Source of the DNA: Pythium myriotylum
Lineage: Eukaryota; Oomycota; Peronosporomycetes; Pythiales; Pythiaceae
Length of the DNA: 64,000 nt
Direction of reading: 5' to 3'
Assembly: GCA_023091665.1 (NCBI GenBank)
Contig: JALJCQ010000001.1
Location: 2,852,001-2,916,000 of the forward strand
Of the stretch, positions 53,595 to 64,000 are shown in pieces. Numbering within the stretch: position 1 is the first letter of the stretch; each line of letters opens with the position of its first letter. The notes beneath the pieces were generated by a model. It was not told where the DNA came from. It did no database searches and worked only from the letters and a program-made list of their open reading frames with translations. A program made the position numbers and the translations under genes.

Positions 53595-55725
53595 ATGGCG
53601 GCGGCCAAGGCCCAAGACTTCGCGCACCGCGTCGTCGAGTTCGCGGACGCCGATGCGTGCGCCAAGTTCTTCGAGGAGAAGCAAATCGACTTTGACAGGG
53701 TCGACGCCGGCGGCTCCACGGTGCTCATGAGCGTCGTGGCGAGAGGTGCGGCCGACTGAGTGGGCTCGCGAGAGAAAGAGAGAGATAGAGAGACTGACGC
53801 CGTGCTGTGCGTGGGAGCAGAGCGCGTGGACCTCGTGGGGCTCGTCATGGACCGCACGACCAACCTCGAGGCGGCCACGGTCTCGAACGGCACGACCGTG
53901 CTGCATCTGGCCGCCATGGCCAGCAATGTACGATCGCTCGAGTCGAACGAGGAATTGGTTTTTGGCTGAGATTGACAGTGTGCTGTTGGTAGCCGCTGGT
54001 GATCAAGGAGCTCGCGGCCACGGACGAGCGTAAGAAAAAACTGCGCGCGATCGCGAACGCGTGCAACCGCAACGGCGACACGCGTACGTTCTTTTTTGCA
54101 CTTTGGGCTGTGACGTGATGGTTGAAAGGTTGATTGGTCTGGGGTTGTGTGGATGCTTCAGCTTTGATGATGGCAAGCGTCGTGAAGAACGCGGTCGCTG
54201 CCAAGATCCTCGTCGAGTACCTGGACGCATTCACGGCACCCAAGAACTCGACGGGGCTGACGGCGCTGATGCTGGCGTCACGACTGAGAGATGAACGTGA
54301 AGGACCGACCATGGCTGCTGAGAGCGCGACGATCGTGTCGCTGCTGCTCGCTTATGGTACAGATGTGAACGCAGTTGAGTCGGTCGGCCGACAGACGGCT
54401 CTCCACTTTGCGCTGCTTACCAAGAATGTCATGGTTGTGGAACAGCTTCTCACCAGTGCGTGATAGTCTTCCTCGATGGTGTTATAGTGGTCTCACTCGC
54501 TTTACTGGTTGTGCACTACTGTTTAGTCAGCGACATCAACCTTACGGCTCGCAACAAAGCGGGTCACTCACCAGTGCAATTGGCTCGGAAGCTCAAGCTT
54601 GACAGCCTTATTGACACGGCTTTGGAATCGCAGTGGCAAGTGGTGGAAGAAGAAGCGAATTCTCTGAGCGAGCAGGTCGCACAGGAGCTCGCCAACGCGG
54701 TGGATCCTGGAAAGCAGCAAAAGAAGAAGAAGGACAAGCACAAGAAAAAGAATTCCGCGACTCCCAAGAAGGATTCTGCAGACAAAGTAGTGAACACTAC
54801 TATTAGTGCTATAGAGAACAATGTCGATGACAAGCTAACTCAAGATGACGTCGGTTCGAAGCCCATTGAAGAGTTTGCTGCTGAGGTCGAAGTCGAAGCT
54901 CTTGCCAACCCCGACGACTGGGTCATTGCCACGAAGAAGAAACCAAGTAAGTGTGCTTTTGCACAGCTTCGTTCACTTTCCAGTGCTAAAGCCCTCATTT
55001 TCTCACTTTTAGAGAGGAAAGATTCGATTCCCATCGATCCTCCTCGCGACAGCACAAAGTCACCACCACCCAAACAAAGAAGCAAACCCAAGAGCCCACC
55101 CAGGCTCGATCCTGCCCCGAAATCAACCGCAAAACCAAAGCTGAACTTAGCTGCAAAGGCACAGGCGCCCCAACCACCTTACAAACCACAGTCCGCACCC
55201 ACCCTCGCTTCAAACGCGAATGTTGGAGTGATGAAGCCTAGCGTGCCGGCGCCGTGGGCGAACAGCCACGCTCTACCCGCAAAGACTACAGCGGGTCCCC
55301 CTCCTCTTCCGCCACACTCACTTCACGACTCCAAGCCGTTTAAGGAAGCTGATCCCCTTCCATCGGGTGATGAATCCATGAGCTACGAGGTCATGAAAGC
55401 GATCTTTCACCGCATGTTCCCCATCGCAGAAGAGATGGACATCCCAGTCGAAAGTTTCATTGCTGGGGCTGATACCCGCGACGCACGTGAGCTCCTCGAT
55501 GGGCTCAGTGTCTCGCAGGTCGAAATGTTGCAAGAGGCACATCTTCAGGCGTATCACTACCTGAACGAACGCAAGGTACTGTGCTATTTCTCCAGATATC
55601 TCAATATTTTCAGTTGCGCTCATACTACACTGTTGCACTTGCAGATTGAACTCGCTCGCGTTCTCGAAGGACAGCGCCTCCAGGCGCAGCTCGAGCTTCG
55701 GCGTCATCTTTTGGAGATGCCGTAG
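53595..55725 (+). CDS. Ankyrin-repeat protein with basic/proline-rich tail
   Basis: Seven exons: 53595-53745, 53821-53927, 53993-54083, 54162-54455, 54527-54946, 55013-55575 and 55645-55725, giving 568 residues. Ankyrin-like repeats fill the first ~240 residues (GGSTVLMSVVAR, NGTTVLHLAAMASN, NSTGLTALMLASRL, RQTALHFALLTKNVMVVEQL). A Lys-rich stretch (KQQKKKKDKHKKKN) and a Pro/Lys-rich region follow. The C-terminal helical domain has SYEVMKAIFHRMFPIAEEMD and GLSVSQVEMLQEAHLQA. The last two introns (66 and 69 nt) are multiples of three without in-frame stops. Function unknown; the basic tail suggests nucleic-acid or ribosome contact. Confidence 0.85.
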
Positions 55726-55760
55726 CTGAGTTGGTGATCGCAAGTAGATGTCCCTGTTGA
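55726..55760. other. 35-bp tail-to-tail gap
   Basis: Only 35 bp separate the convergent stop codons of the ankyrin gene and TEX9, so their 3' UTRs almost certainly overlap. Confidence 0.8.
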
Positions 55761-57273
55761 TTAGCCCAATTCTAGCGTCTTGCTGAACTCTTCCTCTGTG
55801 AATGATAACATCTTGGCCGCCTTGGAAATATCAAAAAGAAATTGAGATGCACTGATTGATAAGCGAGAAGCTGGTGATTTTGGCGTTGAGTACCTCCATG
55901 TGGATGCGCTGCCGCTTGAGGAGATCGATAAGTTTCATCTGCTTTTTGAATGCCAGCAAGAGCTCATTCTTGGCAACGTAGCATTAGCACCTTAAGAAGT
56001 TACCACAGGAGAACTGTCCGCACTCGCTCACCTTTTGCTTTTCAAGGCGCTTGTTCTCCTTCAGGACTTGTTCATGCTCGGCCTTAGCGATCGTTTGCTC
56101 TCCTTGTGTGCGTCGTTCATCCTGAAGCTGGGATTTAACCTTCTCGAGCTCCTCCAGAGCACGGTTTAGGCGAACCTGGTCGGTGATTTAACGACTTTAG
56201 TGAGTGGATTGAAACATGTTACCTTGTGATGACTGCACTTACGTCTTTCGACCGGAACTGCTGCGATGCCTGCTTCTCCGCCTTTTGGATCTCTTCAATC
56301 TTCGCGTGAGCTGCTGAGAGCTGACTCTCAATGAGTTTTTGCTTGGACTCCTGGGCAGCGCTAAATGCCAGCAGTATACACATAAATTCACAACAGCGCG
56401 CGTTGAGAATGACAAATAAAGCACTTACCTGAGCTCTTGTTGCTTTTCCAGGAGCTGTTGGGTCTGCTGCTGCTTCTTCTTGAGCGCAGTGCTCTCATTA
56501 GTTAGCTCTTCAATCTTTCCCTTGGACTGTTGCAGCGCGTTTTGCTATAGTGGAAGATATAAGAGCCAGCCAAATCTGTCAGAATCCACCGAGCTTCGCA
56601 CCAGCTCCTTGATCTCGGTTTGAGATGCATCCAGTTCGTCCTGAAGCACGCGAAGCCGCGCTTTCTGGTATCTCACTGTCGCCTCCAGGCCAAGTCCGTC
56701 GCCCTCTTCCCCCTTTGCCTCAGCTTGCTGCTTAGTATCAGGGGACAGCTCTTCTGGCTTGTCTTCCATCCCCATGTCGCTCTTAAGGCGCCGCACATTC
56801 TTGCTAGCCAATTGGGTTGCTGCTGAAGGTACGCTCCCCGTACTCTTCTTCTTTTGCAGCAGGGTCTTGCCTCGTCCCGTGCTGCGTTGTGGCTTCCCCT
56901 CCTCGCTGGCATTCTTCTTCGACGGAGAGTTTTCTGTGGACTCGATCGATTCATTGAGATCCATCGCGAGCCCGAGACGAGTCGTCACTCGCTCAGGACT
57001 GCTTGGCGCGGCGTCGCTGTCGTCGTCATAGAGACCGTTACCATTCTCTTCATCGCTTAACACTGCAGGCGGCTCTCTTCCCGATAGCTCGCTCTGCTTT
57101 GATGACCCAGACTTGGTCGTTTGCAGCTGCTGCTGTCGGCGTTGCTCGATGGCCTCGACTTTTTGGTCGAGCTCTGCGTTTTGTCTCAGCAGTGCGGCTT
57201 GGCGCGCAGCGAGACTCTCCTTCATGGTGCTACGTGAGACTTTGATCCATTTCCGAAACGACGCTAAACCCAT
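55761..57273 (-). CDS. TEX9: TEX9-like coiled-coil protein
   Basis: Homologue of testis-expressed protein 9, a coiled-coil protein linked to centriolar satellites and cilia in animals. Exons 56602-57273, 56429-56544, 56243-56360, 56032-56175, 55894-55968 and 55761-55820 give 394 residues. The diagnostic C-terminus reads VRLNRALEELEKVKSQL, KENKRLEKQKNELLLAFKKQ, MKLIDLLKRQRIHME and, in the last exon, AAKMLSFTEEEFSKTLELG. The N-terminal third is Ser/acid-rich. A second in-frame ATG at 57225 is an equally good start. Its start is only 34 bp from the HEMK1 stop on the same strand. Confidence 0.88.
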
Positions 57274-57307
57274 AAATTTGGAAACTTAGTGGGAAAAATG
57301 ACATGAA

Positions 57308-58490
57308 TTACGATTCTGAAGTCCTGAAGGTGACACCTCGGTGGCGGTTTGCGGTGTCCCTGAGAAAACAGTCGAAACTCAGAGTCGGGACGTCGTTGAA
57401 GAGATCACGAACAGCGTTAGCTTGCCGCTCAGAGCCAATCTCGACGATGACACTTCGAGGGAATGGAGACTGAGGATCCAAGAGCTGGCTGACGCTGTCG
57501 CGCAGTGCGATGTAGAATCGAAGACCGAGATCGTCCGTGTTGATGGCGCTGCCATCACCTCCCCTCGACAGTTTCTTTATCCATGCGTCTGGTCCCTCCG
57601 AGAAAAGCGCACCGTGTGGTTCGTGTGCTAGCACGTCAGGTGCGATGAGCTCGACTTCAGAGAGAGGGATGTATGGAGGATTACAAAGAATCACGTCGAA
57701 CTTGCGAAGGATCTTCTCGGCCACACGCTCATCTTGATCGTCCTTGCCAATGGCTGAAAGCTTCTCCATATCGTATTCGACGAAAGCCGATCGGTTCCCA
57801 AGTCCAAGTCTTTCGGCGTTTCGTCTCGCCACATCCAGCGCACCTTTACTGATATCGACTCCGATTCCGGTCGCAGTTTGATACTCGACAAGAGATGCGA
57901 GTAACAGCGCGCCACTTCCGGTGCCGAGATCGAGTATCCGCAGTGGCGAGCTCTTCGGATACAAACCCTACAATCGCCACACTGCCTTAGTAACTCAACG
58001 CAACATGACAATAACTGCACATCTCACCGCTAGATATTCGATCAGCGCTTCACTGTCGGCGCGAGGGATGAGCGTGTCCTTGGTGACTTCGAGCTCGAGC
58101 GACCAGAACTCTTTGACCCCAAGCACGTACGCCAGCGGCTCACCATGCAGTCGGCGCTGGAGCGTCGCCTTGAGCGTCTCTGACTCGTCTTCTCGCAGCT
58201 ACACAGCCACGCAATTGATCACACACAGAGAATCTCGCACGACGAGCCAACCACGTCTGTCGCTGCACCTTGCGATCCGTCCACAGGAAGAGCTCATTGC
58301 TGGTCGCCAGTCGCAGCGCGTGGGCCACCAGAGCCTTCGCGTCGCTTCCGTCGACGCCGACGGCGCGCAGCCGAGCACGAGCCTCCGCCAGCGCGTGCTG
58401 CACCGTCTGCCCGTGGAAGCGCCGCCTGCAGGCCCTTGGAGGCGTCGCGCACGCCGCGACCCATTGCACGGATCTTCTCCTCATCGTCAT
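57308..58490 (-). CDS. HEMK1: HemK/PrmC-type protein glutamine methyltransferase
   Basis: Methylates the GGQ glutamine of peptide release factors. The basic N-terminus (MTMRRRSVQWVAACATPPR) suggests mitochondria. Exons 58269-58490, 58028-58198 and 57308-57967 give 350 residues. The N-terminal helical domain has ALVAHALRLATSNELFLW and LHGEPLAYVLGVKEFW. The substrate-side motif is DTLIPRADSEALIEYL, where the usual IPRPETE is IPRADSE. The SAM site is ILDLGTGSGALLLASL, and the catalytic NPPY is in VILCNPPYIPLSEVE. The two start ATGs at 58490 and 58484 are adjacent. Confidence 0.93.
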
Positions 58491-58813
58491 CGTTCCCGCC
58501 AAAAAACACCGACCTTATTAGTGCCTCCGTAAGTGAACCCCTTCCAACCCATTCTATTTTCAAAAGAGTGACCGAAGGTTCCTAAAATAAAGACATCTGA
58601 TTGGCTCAACGTAGAGCTATGGACCAATCAGCGCGCGAGAATTCGTGAAAGATCGCCATTTTCGAAACCAAAACGGTCAGAAGACACCATGGGACTCATG
58701 AGAGGGGGCGATGAAAATGCGCACTCGCGCGCATGCCGACGGTCGGCGCCAGGAGCCTCAGTTATTTATTTGCTCCGCACCGCGCAAGTCGCTTCCTTCG
58801 TCGCCGCACGAAG
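58491..58813. promoter_or_regulatory. Divergent promoter HEMK1 / IQ protein
   Basis: 323 bp between start codons, centred on a perfect inverted pair of extended CCAAT boxes (58597-58604 and 58624-58631). Confidence 0.55.
58597..58631. promoter_or_regulatory. Inverted CCAAT pair (NF-Y sites)
   Basis: CTGATTGG at 58597-58604 and CCAATCAG at 58624-58631 are exact reverse complements. Both match the extended NF-Y consensus CCAATCAG, with 19 bp between. NF-YB is encoded in the same window. Confidence 0.65.
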
Positions 58814-60103
58814 ATGATGGCCATGACGCCGTACGAGAAGAAGACGCTCGACGAGATCGAGGCCGCGTTCCTCGAGGTCGTCGCGGCGCCGTCCAGCAAG
58901 ACGCGCAAGCCCGCGCCCAAGCGACGCGGATGGTTCAGCGGACTCGCTGACAAGATCGCCATGAAGTTTGTGTGCTGCGCGCCGCCGCAGACGCTGCTCG
59001 ACGACGACGAGATCTGCGAGATCCTGGCCAAGATCGAAGAACCCGTCAAGCCCACGGCGCTGCCACCGCGCAAGGACTCGCTCATGCGCCGCAACTCGGC
59101 CTCGGTCATGCCGGCGTCGCGCACGCTTGAGCATGTGACTACTCAAGACAAGTCGACTGTTGCTGATGAACCCGCCCGCCCCCATGTATCGCTCGCCACT
59201 ATGCAGCGTGTTGTCGTCTCGCTTCTCGCCCTCCACAAGCAGGTGGAGACTCGCCAGACCGAACGCGCCGTGCTCGCTGTCCAGATGAAGTGGCGCCGCC
59301 GCCAAATGACTACCAAGAACCCCACGCCCTCGCCAATGCCCAGTATCCCTGCCTCGCCCATGTCCAAGCCAGCAGCCGAATCCGAGCCCGACCTAGAGCC
59401 TAACTCCAACGAAGATCAAGTCACCAAGGATCAAGCCGCCGAAGACCAAGCCGCCGAAGTTCAAGCCACTCTCGTCAGTCCCAAGCGCCAGCGAAGCCGA
59501 CTTCGCTACCGCCGCGGTGCCAAGAAGACCAAGTTCTCGTTCATCACGCCCGTCGCCACCGAAGAAGCCGCCGAAGCCGTCGATTCCCTCACCGAGCTCG
59601 CACTGACGCGGAAGCGTTTGCGATCCGTTGACCTGGAGTCCCCATCTCCACGTGTCGATGTCGAGCGCAATGTCCACGTCTTGTTTGGCGAGGAAGAGAT
59701 CGACGAGGATGACGACGTGCTGGATCTCGACATGCCGTCTCCAGTTCGCGGCTCAGCTCTTGTGATGCCGTTCTCGATTCAGCGATGTGCGTCGGTTCCA
59801 CCTCCGTCCACAGCTCTCCGTCCACGATTTGTCAAGTCTACAACTTTGCTCAAGACCCGGGCTGCTTGCACGATTCAGCACGCGTGGCGCAGCATGAAGG
59901 CTCGCCAGGAGCGCGAGACCCGCCGCCGCCTCCAGCAGTACGAAGCCCAGAGGCAGAGCGTGATGCCTACGATCCGCTCGCAGATGCTGCTGCTTCGCAA
60001 GCGTCTCGAAGAGATCAAGGAGCGCAACAGCTGCCTCGCACTCGTGCCTGTTGCGCCGGAATCCCCCGTATCGACTTTCGACGACGACTTTGACTGGTTG
60101 TAA
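58814..60103 (+). CDS. IQ-motif protein, unknown function
   Basis: About 429 residues from ATG 58814 (MMAMTPYEKKTLDEIEAAF); the frame is open upstream to 58733. A basic patch, RKPAPKRRGWFSGLADKIA, is followed by VCCAPPQTLLDDDEICEIL. A central acidic/Pro region contains repeats of DQAAE. A calmodulin-binding IQ motif, ACTIQHAWRSMKARQERE, sits near the C-terminus and leads into a short coiled coil (QMLLLRKRLEEIKERN). It ends FDDDFDWL. Intronless. I cannot assign a function beyond probable calmodulin binding. Confidence 0.8.
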   Translation: MMAMTPYEKKTLDEIEAAFLEVVAAPSSKTRKPAPKRRGWFSGLADKIAMKFVCCAPPQTLLDDDEICEILAKIEEPVKPTALPPRKDSLMRRNSASVMPASRTLEHVTTQDKSTVADEPARPHVSLATMQRVVVSLLALHKQVETRQTERAVLAVQMKWRRRQMTTKNPTPSPMPSIPASPMSKPAAESEPDLEPNSNEDQVTKDQAAEDQAAEVQATLVSPKRQRSRLRYRRGAKKTKFSFITPVATEEAAEAVDSLTELALTRKRLRSVDLESPSPRVDVERNVHVLFGEEEIDEDDDVLDLDMPSPVRGSALVMPFSIQRCASVPPPSTALRPRFVKSTTLLKTRAACTIQHAWRSMKARQERETRRRLQQYEAQRQSVMPTIRSQMLLLRKRLEEIKERNSCLALVPVAPESPVSTFDDDFDWL

Positions 60104-60603
60104 GCAACCGACTGCTCAGATCCTCACTCATTTTTTTGGTCCGACATCAGCCGACTCCGCGTCTTGCTTTCGCATTGTGCTCGACTCTGTGGCTCGCAAG
60201 GTTTCCCTCATTACGGAGATCTTGCTCGAGTCACCCGACCCCAGCATCTTGCTCTCTCGTTGCGCGTGACTCAGTGGCTCGCAAGGCCTCCCTCATTAAG
60301 GAGATCTTGCACGAGTCACCCGACCTCAGCAAGTTCGCATCGTGTCTTGTCACTAGATCCTCATTACGATCGCACTGGCTCGCACGGGCGATGTTGCTGC
60401 AGCGTCAAGGGTTCCATACCACGCGGGACAAGACGAGAGTTGGCGGTGTACGGATCTTGTCAGTAGTTTTGTTCATAGCTTTATTCTTCTCCCCAGCGTT
60501 CGTAGGAAAAGTAGTTCGTAGTAGTATTTATTCGGTTGACGATAACGTTAAATCTTCACAAAGAGGCGCCGCCTGTAGCGCGTGCCCACCCACCCACACT
60601 TGT
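60104..60603. other. IQ protein to NOX spacer with tandem repeat
   Basis: No gene. Holds the 3' flanks of two convergent genes and an 85-bp-offset direct repeat. Confidence 0.6.
60190..60340. repeat. Imperfect direct repeat, 85-bp offset
   Basis: TGGCTCGCAAGGTTTCCCTC at 60190 and TGGCTCGCAAGGCCTCCCTC at 60275 begin two ~65-bp near-copies sharing GGAGATCTTGC and GAGTCACCCGACC. Confidence 0.85.
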
Positions 60604-63357
60604 TTAAAAGGTCTCGCTGTGGAACGAATAGGAGATCGTGGGATGCCGTCTCTCCTTGTCCTGGTTGAAGGCCGCACATTCGCTGTGGATCTGGTTGCCC
60701 ATGGGCTTCGGCCCACAGAAGAAGACCCCTATCTTGCGCTTCATAGTGGTACCCACGACATCTTGCTGGCTGGCGATCCGCAACAGCTCGAGCTTCCAGT
60801 CGGGGCGACCAAAATGAGTTATTTGCTTGGTCGCGAGTCCAGAAATGATGTCTTGACCTTCCGAGTCGTACACGAGCTTTTGGAGCGCGTTGAGAGGAGC
60901 GATTACGGACTCGCGCTTGAGGGGCGAAAAGTAGTTGTGGATCTCCAGACGCCCCTCTAGGTCCATCGCACTCAGCTCGTTCATCGTCTCGGCAAACCAC
61001 GTCAGTGCTTCTTGCTCGCGAGTGATCCAGTAGAAGTAGATCTTCTTGAGCTTGAAGGTCTTGGGCAGTTTGACGTTGTTGCATCGGTCGCAGCGGAATG
61101 CCTGCCACTGGTGTACGATGGACTGAAGGATCGATGCGAAAGGTGTGACGCCGATGCCGGCACCGACGAAGACGACAGATTCATAACGGTAGTAGTCCTG
61201 AGCGGGTGCTCCCATGGGGCCGTCAATGAAGACAGGAGGGTATGGCGAGTCCTGCAAAAGCCGCGGCGGGGTTACATCGTTACTCCTGCTTGCCTCCAAG
61301 TCTGTCTCTGTCGTAGATGCGTTGGACTCTTGGACATCACGGAGCGTTTCGTGGAGGGCGTTGGTCCAGTCGCCGGCGTTACGAACGTGGATGCTGATAT
61401 AGTCGTCCTCAGGTGCCGATGAGATCGTGAACGGGTGCCACTCAAAGCGCGAAACGGCTGGCACGTTCAGAAACAGATACATTCCCGGGTGGTAATGGAA
61501 GTCCTCGGGCTTTTCCATGTAGATGGCCGCTGTCCCCTGTGAAAACTTGACACGCGTGATTTTCGTGCGTCCACCAAAGATGTTGGTGACCCGATACCGT
61601 CTCTCGATGGCGTAGAGAATGAGCGGAGGCAGGACCCAGAAGTAGGCTTGTGGCGGCTGCACCCACTTAGCGAGCCCATGGATGATGATGAGCACGAGGA
61701 ACGGCACGAAGAGCAAGTGGGTCATCCAGAAGAGGTTGAAGTTGCCTCGTCGCACTCGCGTGAGCGTCAGCGGCGCCGCGATCGTGCCAATTAACACCAT
61801 CACGACACCAGTCCAGATCGGGATGCGCGGCAGCAAACTAAATATACTCTGTTCACGCACGAACTCGAGATGAGCGTAATGGGACTCTTCCCAGATCTCG
61901 TGCGGGGCAGTTCGAAGGTAATAAACGATCATGACCCAGGCGAAGGTGTGGCCCAGCGACGCCACGAGCATGACGACGCCGCAGATCTTGTGGAACTCGA
62001 TGTGCTGGTCGAGCGGCACGCGCGACGAGACAGCGGCGAAGCGCCGCAGGAACGTGACGAAGTTGCGGCACATGGGCAGCAGCAAGAAGAGCGTGTTGAC
62101 CATCACGATCTGCGCGAAGCCCTTGGCGATCTTGGGCGCGTAGCCCACGGCGGGATCTACGCTGATGTAGTGGGCTTTGATGATGAACGCCGCGACAAGA
62201 ATAACAAGGTACGCCGACAGGTACAGGATCTCGGCGTCATGTTTGAGGCACTGTCTCACGAGATGGCGGCGATAGGCCACGGCCTTTCGAAGCAAAGGGG
62301 ACTTCGGAAACAATTTCGCGGTCTTCGAAGCTGCGGTGTCGACGCGGCTTGTGAGAAGAGCATCTAAATTCTCCTCGGACGTCTGGAAGAGACTTGTAGG
62401 CTCAACTGAGTCAAGCACCGAGTTGAAGGCCGCACAGAACTCAACGTACGTCATCTTCTGTGGATTGGCCGTGTGTCGAAAAAGCTTGCTAACAATGTCG
62501 TTAATCTGGATGTCGCCGTAGACGCGGAGGTTGCTCGCGAGAAATGTGGCCTCGATAAAGTCGGTCACGCCGTCACGCGAGAGGAAGCCTTTCTTGTCCA
62601 CGTCGAAGAGCTCAAAGAGAAACTTGCACTTATCACTGGCTTGCATTGTCGACCCACGCACAGCGTCGATGAGAACAGCGACGGACTCGTGTGCCATACG
62701 CCCCGTCGCCGTAAGCATGGTTGGACGTTCGCTGTCTCGGGTCGCGTACCTGCTCATCTCATTCGGGTGGACGTGGCTCATGGACGCGTTGAAAAACGCG
62801 CCGGCTTTCCTCCTGCTGGGTGGCTGGGCGTCGCTAAGGTGCGACATTGCGAGCGGTTCCATGGTCGCACGTTCGCTTGGAGGAATGCTCCATTTTCTCG
62901 CTGAGCCACCGAAGTCCCCGGAGTGGATCGCGTCGTGAAGAGAGGTCTTGGCAAGCCAGTCGCGCAAGTGGTGGAGCTCTTGGAGATCCATTCGCTTGGT
63001 CGCGCGTGCTAACCGACTCGCCGACAACAGTGGCAAATCGCTCGAGTTGATACGCGCCACACGCGTGGACATGTTCAGCTGGTGTTGCTCGTCGGAGTGG
63101 ACTGCGATCGCGACTGACGATTCAGTGTGCGGCGCGTGGAGATCGATTACGGCCGTGGACGAACTTACGCGGCGAGAACGGCCGAGAATCGGTGCCTCGC
63201 TCATAGGCGAGTCTTGTAGCATCGAGATCGATGTGGCCGAGTTACCGCGCTCCTGCGATGTCTCCACGTGGCCAAACGGCGTAAAATGGGCGGCGCTAGG
63301 CGTCTGGAAGCTCTCGTACGCCTCGGCAGGGGCCGAGTCCGGTACACGACGGTGCAT
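60604..63357 (-). CDS. EF-hand NADPH oxidase (NOX/RBOH family)
   Basis: Membrane flavocytochrome that passes electrons from NADPH to extracellular oxygen to make superoxide. Intronless, 917 residues. A long N-terminal cytosolic region holds an EF-hand-like loop (FDVDKKGFLSRDGVTDFIE, about 251-269). Six-helix ferric-reductase core: haem ligands H456 and H470 (FHKICGVVMLVASLGHTF, 13 residues between), and H547 and H560 (THLLFVPFLVLIIIHG, 12 between). FAD site WHPFTISSAPEDD; NADPH sites FVGAGIGVTPFASIL and FFCGPKPMG. The end SYSFHSETF resembles the terminal Phe motif. Calcium control through the EF-hand region is likely, as in NOX5 and plant RBOH. Confidence 0.96.
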   Translation of the reverse strand: MHRRVPDSAPAEAYESFQTPSAAHFTPFGHVETSQERGNSATSISMLQDSPMSEAPILGRSRRVSSSTAVIDLHAPHTESSVAIAVHSDEQHQLNMSTRVARINSSDLPLLSASRLARATKRMDLQELHHLRDWLAKTSLHDAIHSGDFGGSARKWSIPPSERATMEPLAMSHLSDAQPPSRRKAGAFFNASMSHVHPNEMSRYATRDSERPTMLTATGRMAHESVAVLIDAVRGSTMQASDKCKFLFELFDVDKKGFLSRDGVTDFIEATFLASNLRVYGDIQINDIVSKLFRHTANPQKMTYVEFCAAFNSVLDSVEPTSLFQTSEENLDALLTSRVDTAASKTAKLFPKSPLLRKAVAYRRHLVRQCLKHDAEILYLSAYLVILVAAFIIKAHYISVDPAVGYAPKIAKGFAQIVMVNTLFLLLPMCRNFVTFLRRFAAVSSRVPLDQHIEFHKICGVVMLVASLGHTFAWVMIVYYLRTAPHEIWEESHYAHLEFVREQSIFSLLPRIPIWTGVVMVLIGTIAAPLTLTRVRRGNFNLFWMTHLLFVPFLVLIIIHGLAKWVQPPQAYFWVLPPLILYAIERRYRVTNIFGGRTKITRVKFSQGTAAIYMEKPEDFHYHPGMYLFLNVPAVSRFEWHPFTISSAPEDDYISIHVRNAGDWTNALHETLRDVQESNASTTETDLEASRSNDVTPPRLLQDSPYPPVFIDGPMGAPAQDYYRYESVVFVGAGIGVTPFASILQSIVHQWQAFRCDRCNNVKLPKTFKLKKIYFYWITREQEALTWFAETMNELSAMDLEGRLEIHNYFSPLKRESVIAPLNALQKLVYDSEGQDIISGLATKQITHFGRPDWKLELLRIASQQDVVGTTMKRKIGVFFCGPKPMGNQIHSECAAFNQDKERRHPTISYSFHSETF

Positions 63358-64000
63358 TGCGAGCGCAAATCACTGACTACCGGCGTGCGATGACGGTGGA
63401 GAAGAAGCGGTGGGACAACGATCGGCGAGCGATGGAAGACAAGATGTGCAGCGCCGTCCGAGCTCTTGGCTTGCGAACGGATGAACGAGGCTGCCTGGTC
63501 AACGCATGGAGAAAGCTGTTCGTCTCTAGCTCTCGGGCCAGCCCAGAGGCAGGTTTCTTTGGCATCACCTGGAATGATTAGCTCAAAAGCAAAGGGTGAT
63601 TTGCTGAGGCTTAGTGTTGACCGTAAGCTGATCTTTCTCTTGCGACAATAGGGACCCTACGCGCGGGCCATGGGTTCGTCGAGAATGTTGAAGACGGTCT
63701 TGCTGATCGCTCGGGACGTAGACAGGCCGGCGCGGCCAGTGACTTTCCACCGAGTCGCACGCTTACTCTGTGGACAGCGTCAGTGCTCACGTAAAGGAGC
63801 GAGCAAGCGAACGAAACTGGAAAACGATCTCCCTCTCCATGCGTCGTCGTAAGATCCAAGAAAACGAACGACACTGGCACCTACCTTCTGACGCTGACGA
63901 GCTACTGTGTCAAGAGAATCACGAACAATTCGAGAAGTGGCGAAGTTACAAACGCTTTCTTTGTCCAACGCTTGCAGCGAAGACTTGACCAGGAACCCCG
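63358..64000. other. Right edge, weak ORFs only
   Basis: Plus-strand ORFs at 63390-63581 (MTVEKKRWDNDRRAMEDKM) and 63839-63988 (LPSDADELLCQENHEQFEKW) look somewhat protein-like. They could be exons of a gene continuing to the right or of a gene divergent from the oxidase. I cannot join them with confidence. Confidence 0.3.

Overview
The window looks like nuclear DNA of an oomycete, probably Peronosporales or Pythiales. The evidence is the architecture: short GT-AG introns of about 57-118 nt, very tight gene spacing, and a repeat complement of chromodomain-bearing Ty3/gypsy elements, a Crypton-type tyrosine recombinase with a GCR1_C-like domain, PIF/Harbinger relics and copia pieces. A TEX9-like coiled-coil gene (cilium/flagellum-associated in other eukaryotes) and an EF-hand NADPH oxidase fit a lineage that still makes zoospores. 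The genus cannot be fixed from the sequence alone.

Bases 1-31,420 are repeat-rich. From left to right: a LINE whose left end lies outside the window (1-4610); a tRNA-derived SINE on the minus strand (4627-4826); a 1.49-kb tandem repeat carrying a tRNA-Arg(ACG) (5011-7773); a copia 3' end with its LTR (8653-9625); decayed coding relics and pure G or C tracts (9629-13,680); a gypsy fragment with a perfect 39-bp inverted repeat (14,095-15,170); an LTR element with an ATTGT target duplication that contains an intron-bearing gene fragment and a separate ORF (15,700-19,985); a truncated gag joined to a full-length gypsy element on the minus strand (20,614-29,059) that also carries a plus-strand, antisense ORF chain; a Crypton relic (29,117-30,425); and a small PIF/Harbinger-like element inserted at the Crypton stop codon (30,424-31,420).

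Bases 31,679-64,000 are a compact block of conserved genes: PUS1-like pseudouridine synthase, glycine cleavage H protein, a kinesin-12-like motor, an ankyrin protein, NF-YB, COX11, ribosomal protein L32, a CCR4/Angel/nocturnin-type phosphodiesterase, dymeclin, spermidine synthase, U1-C, a Q-SNARE, a second ankyrin protein, TEX9, HEMK1, an IQ-motif protein and an EF-hand NADPH oxidase. Exon structures below were assembled by hand from splice consensus and frame; for each gene the exon lengths sum to a multiple of three. Neighbours are often head-to-head or tail-to-tail with only 34-370 bp between coding ends, and two divergent promoters carry inverted CCAAT pairs.

The genes are mostly housekeeping and do not form one pathway. 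The most unusual material is in the repeats: an antisense gene that overlaps the gypsy chromodomain and has a well-placed TATA box in the adjacent LTR, and the LTR element enclosing a gene fragment between 378-bp direct repeats.
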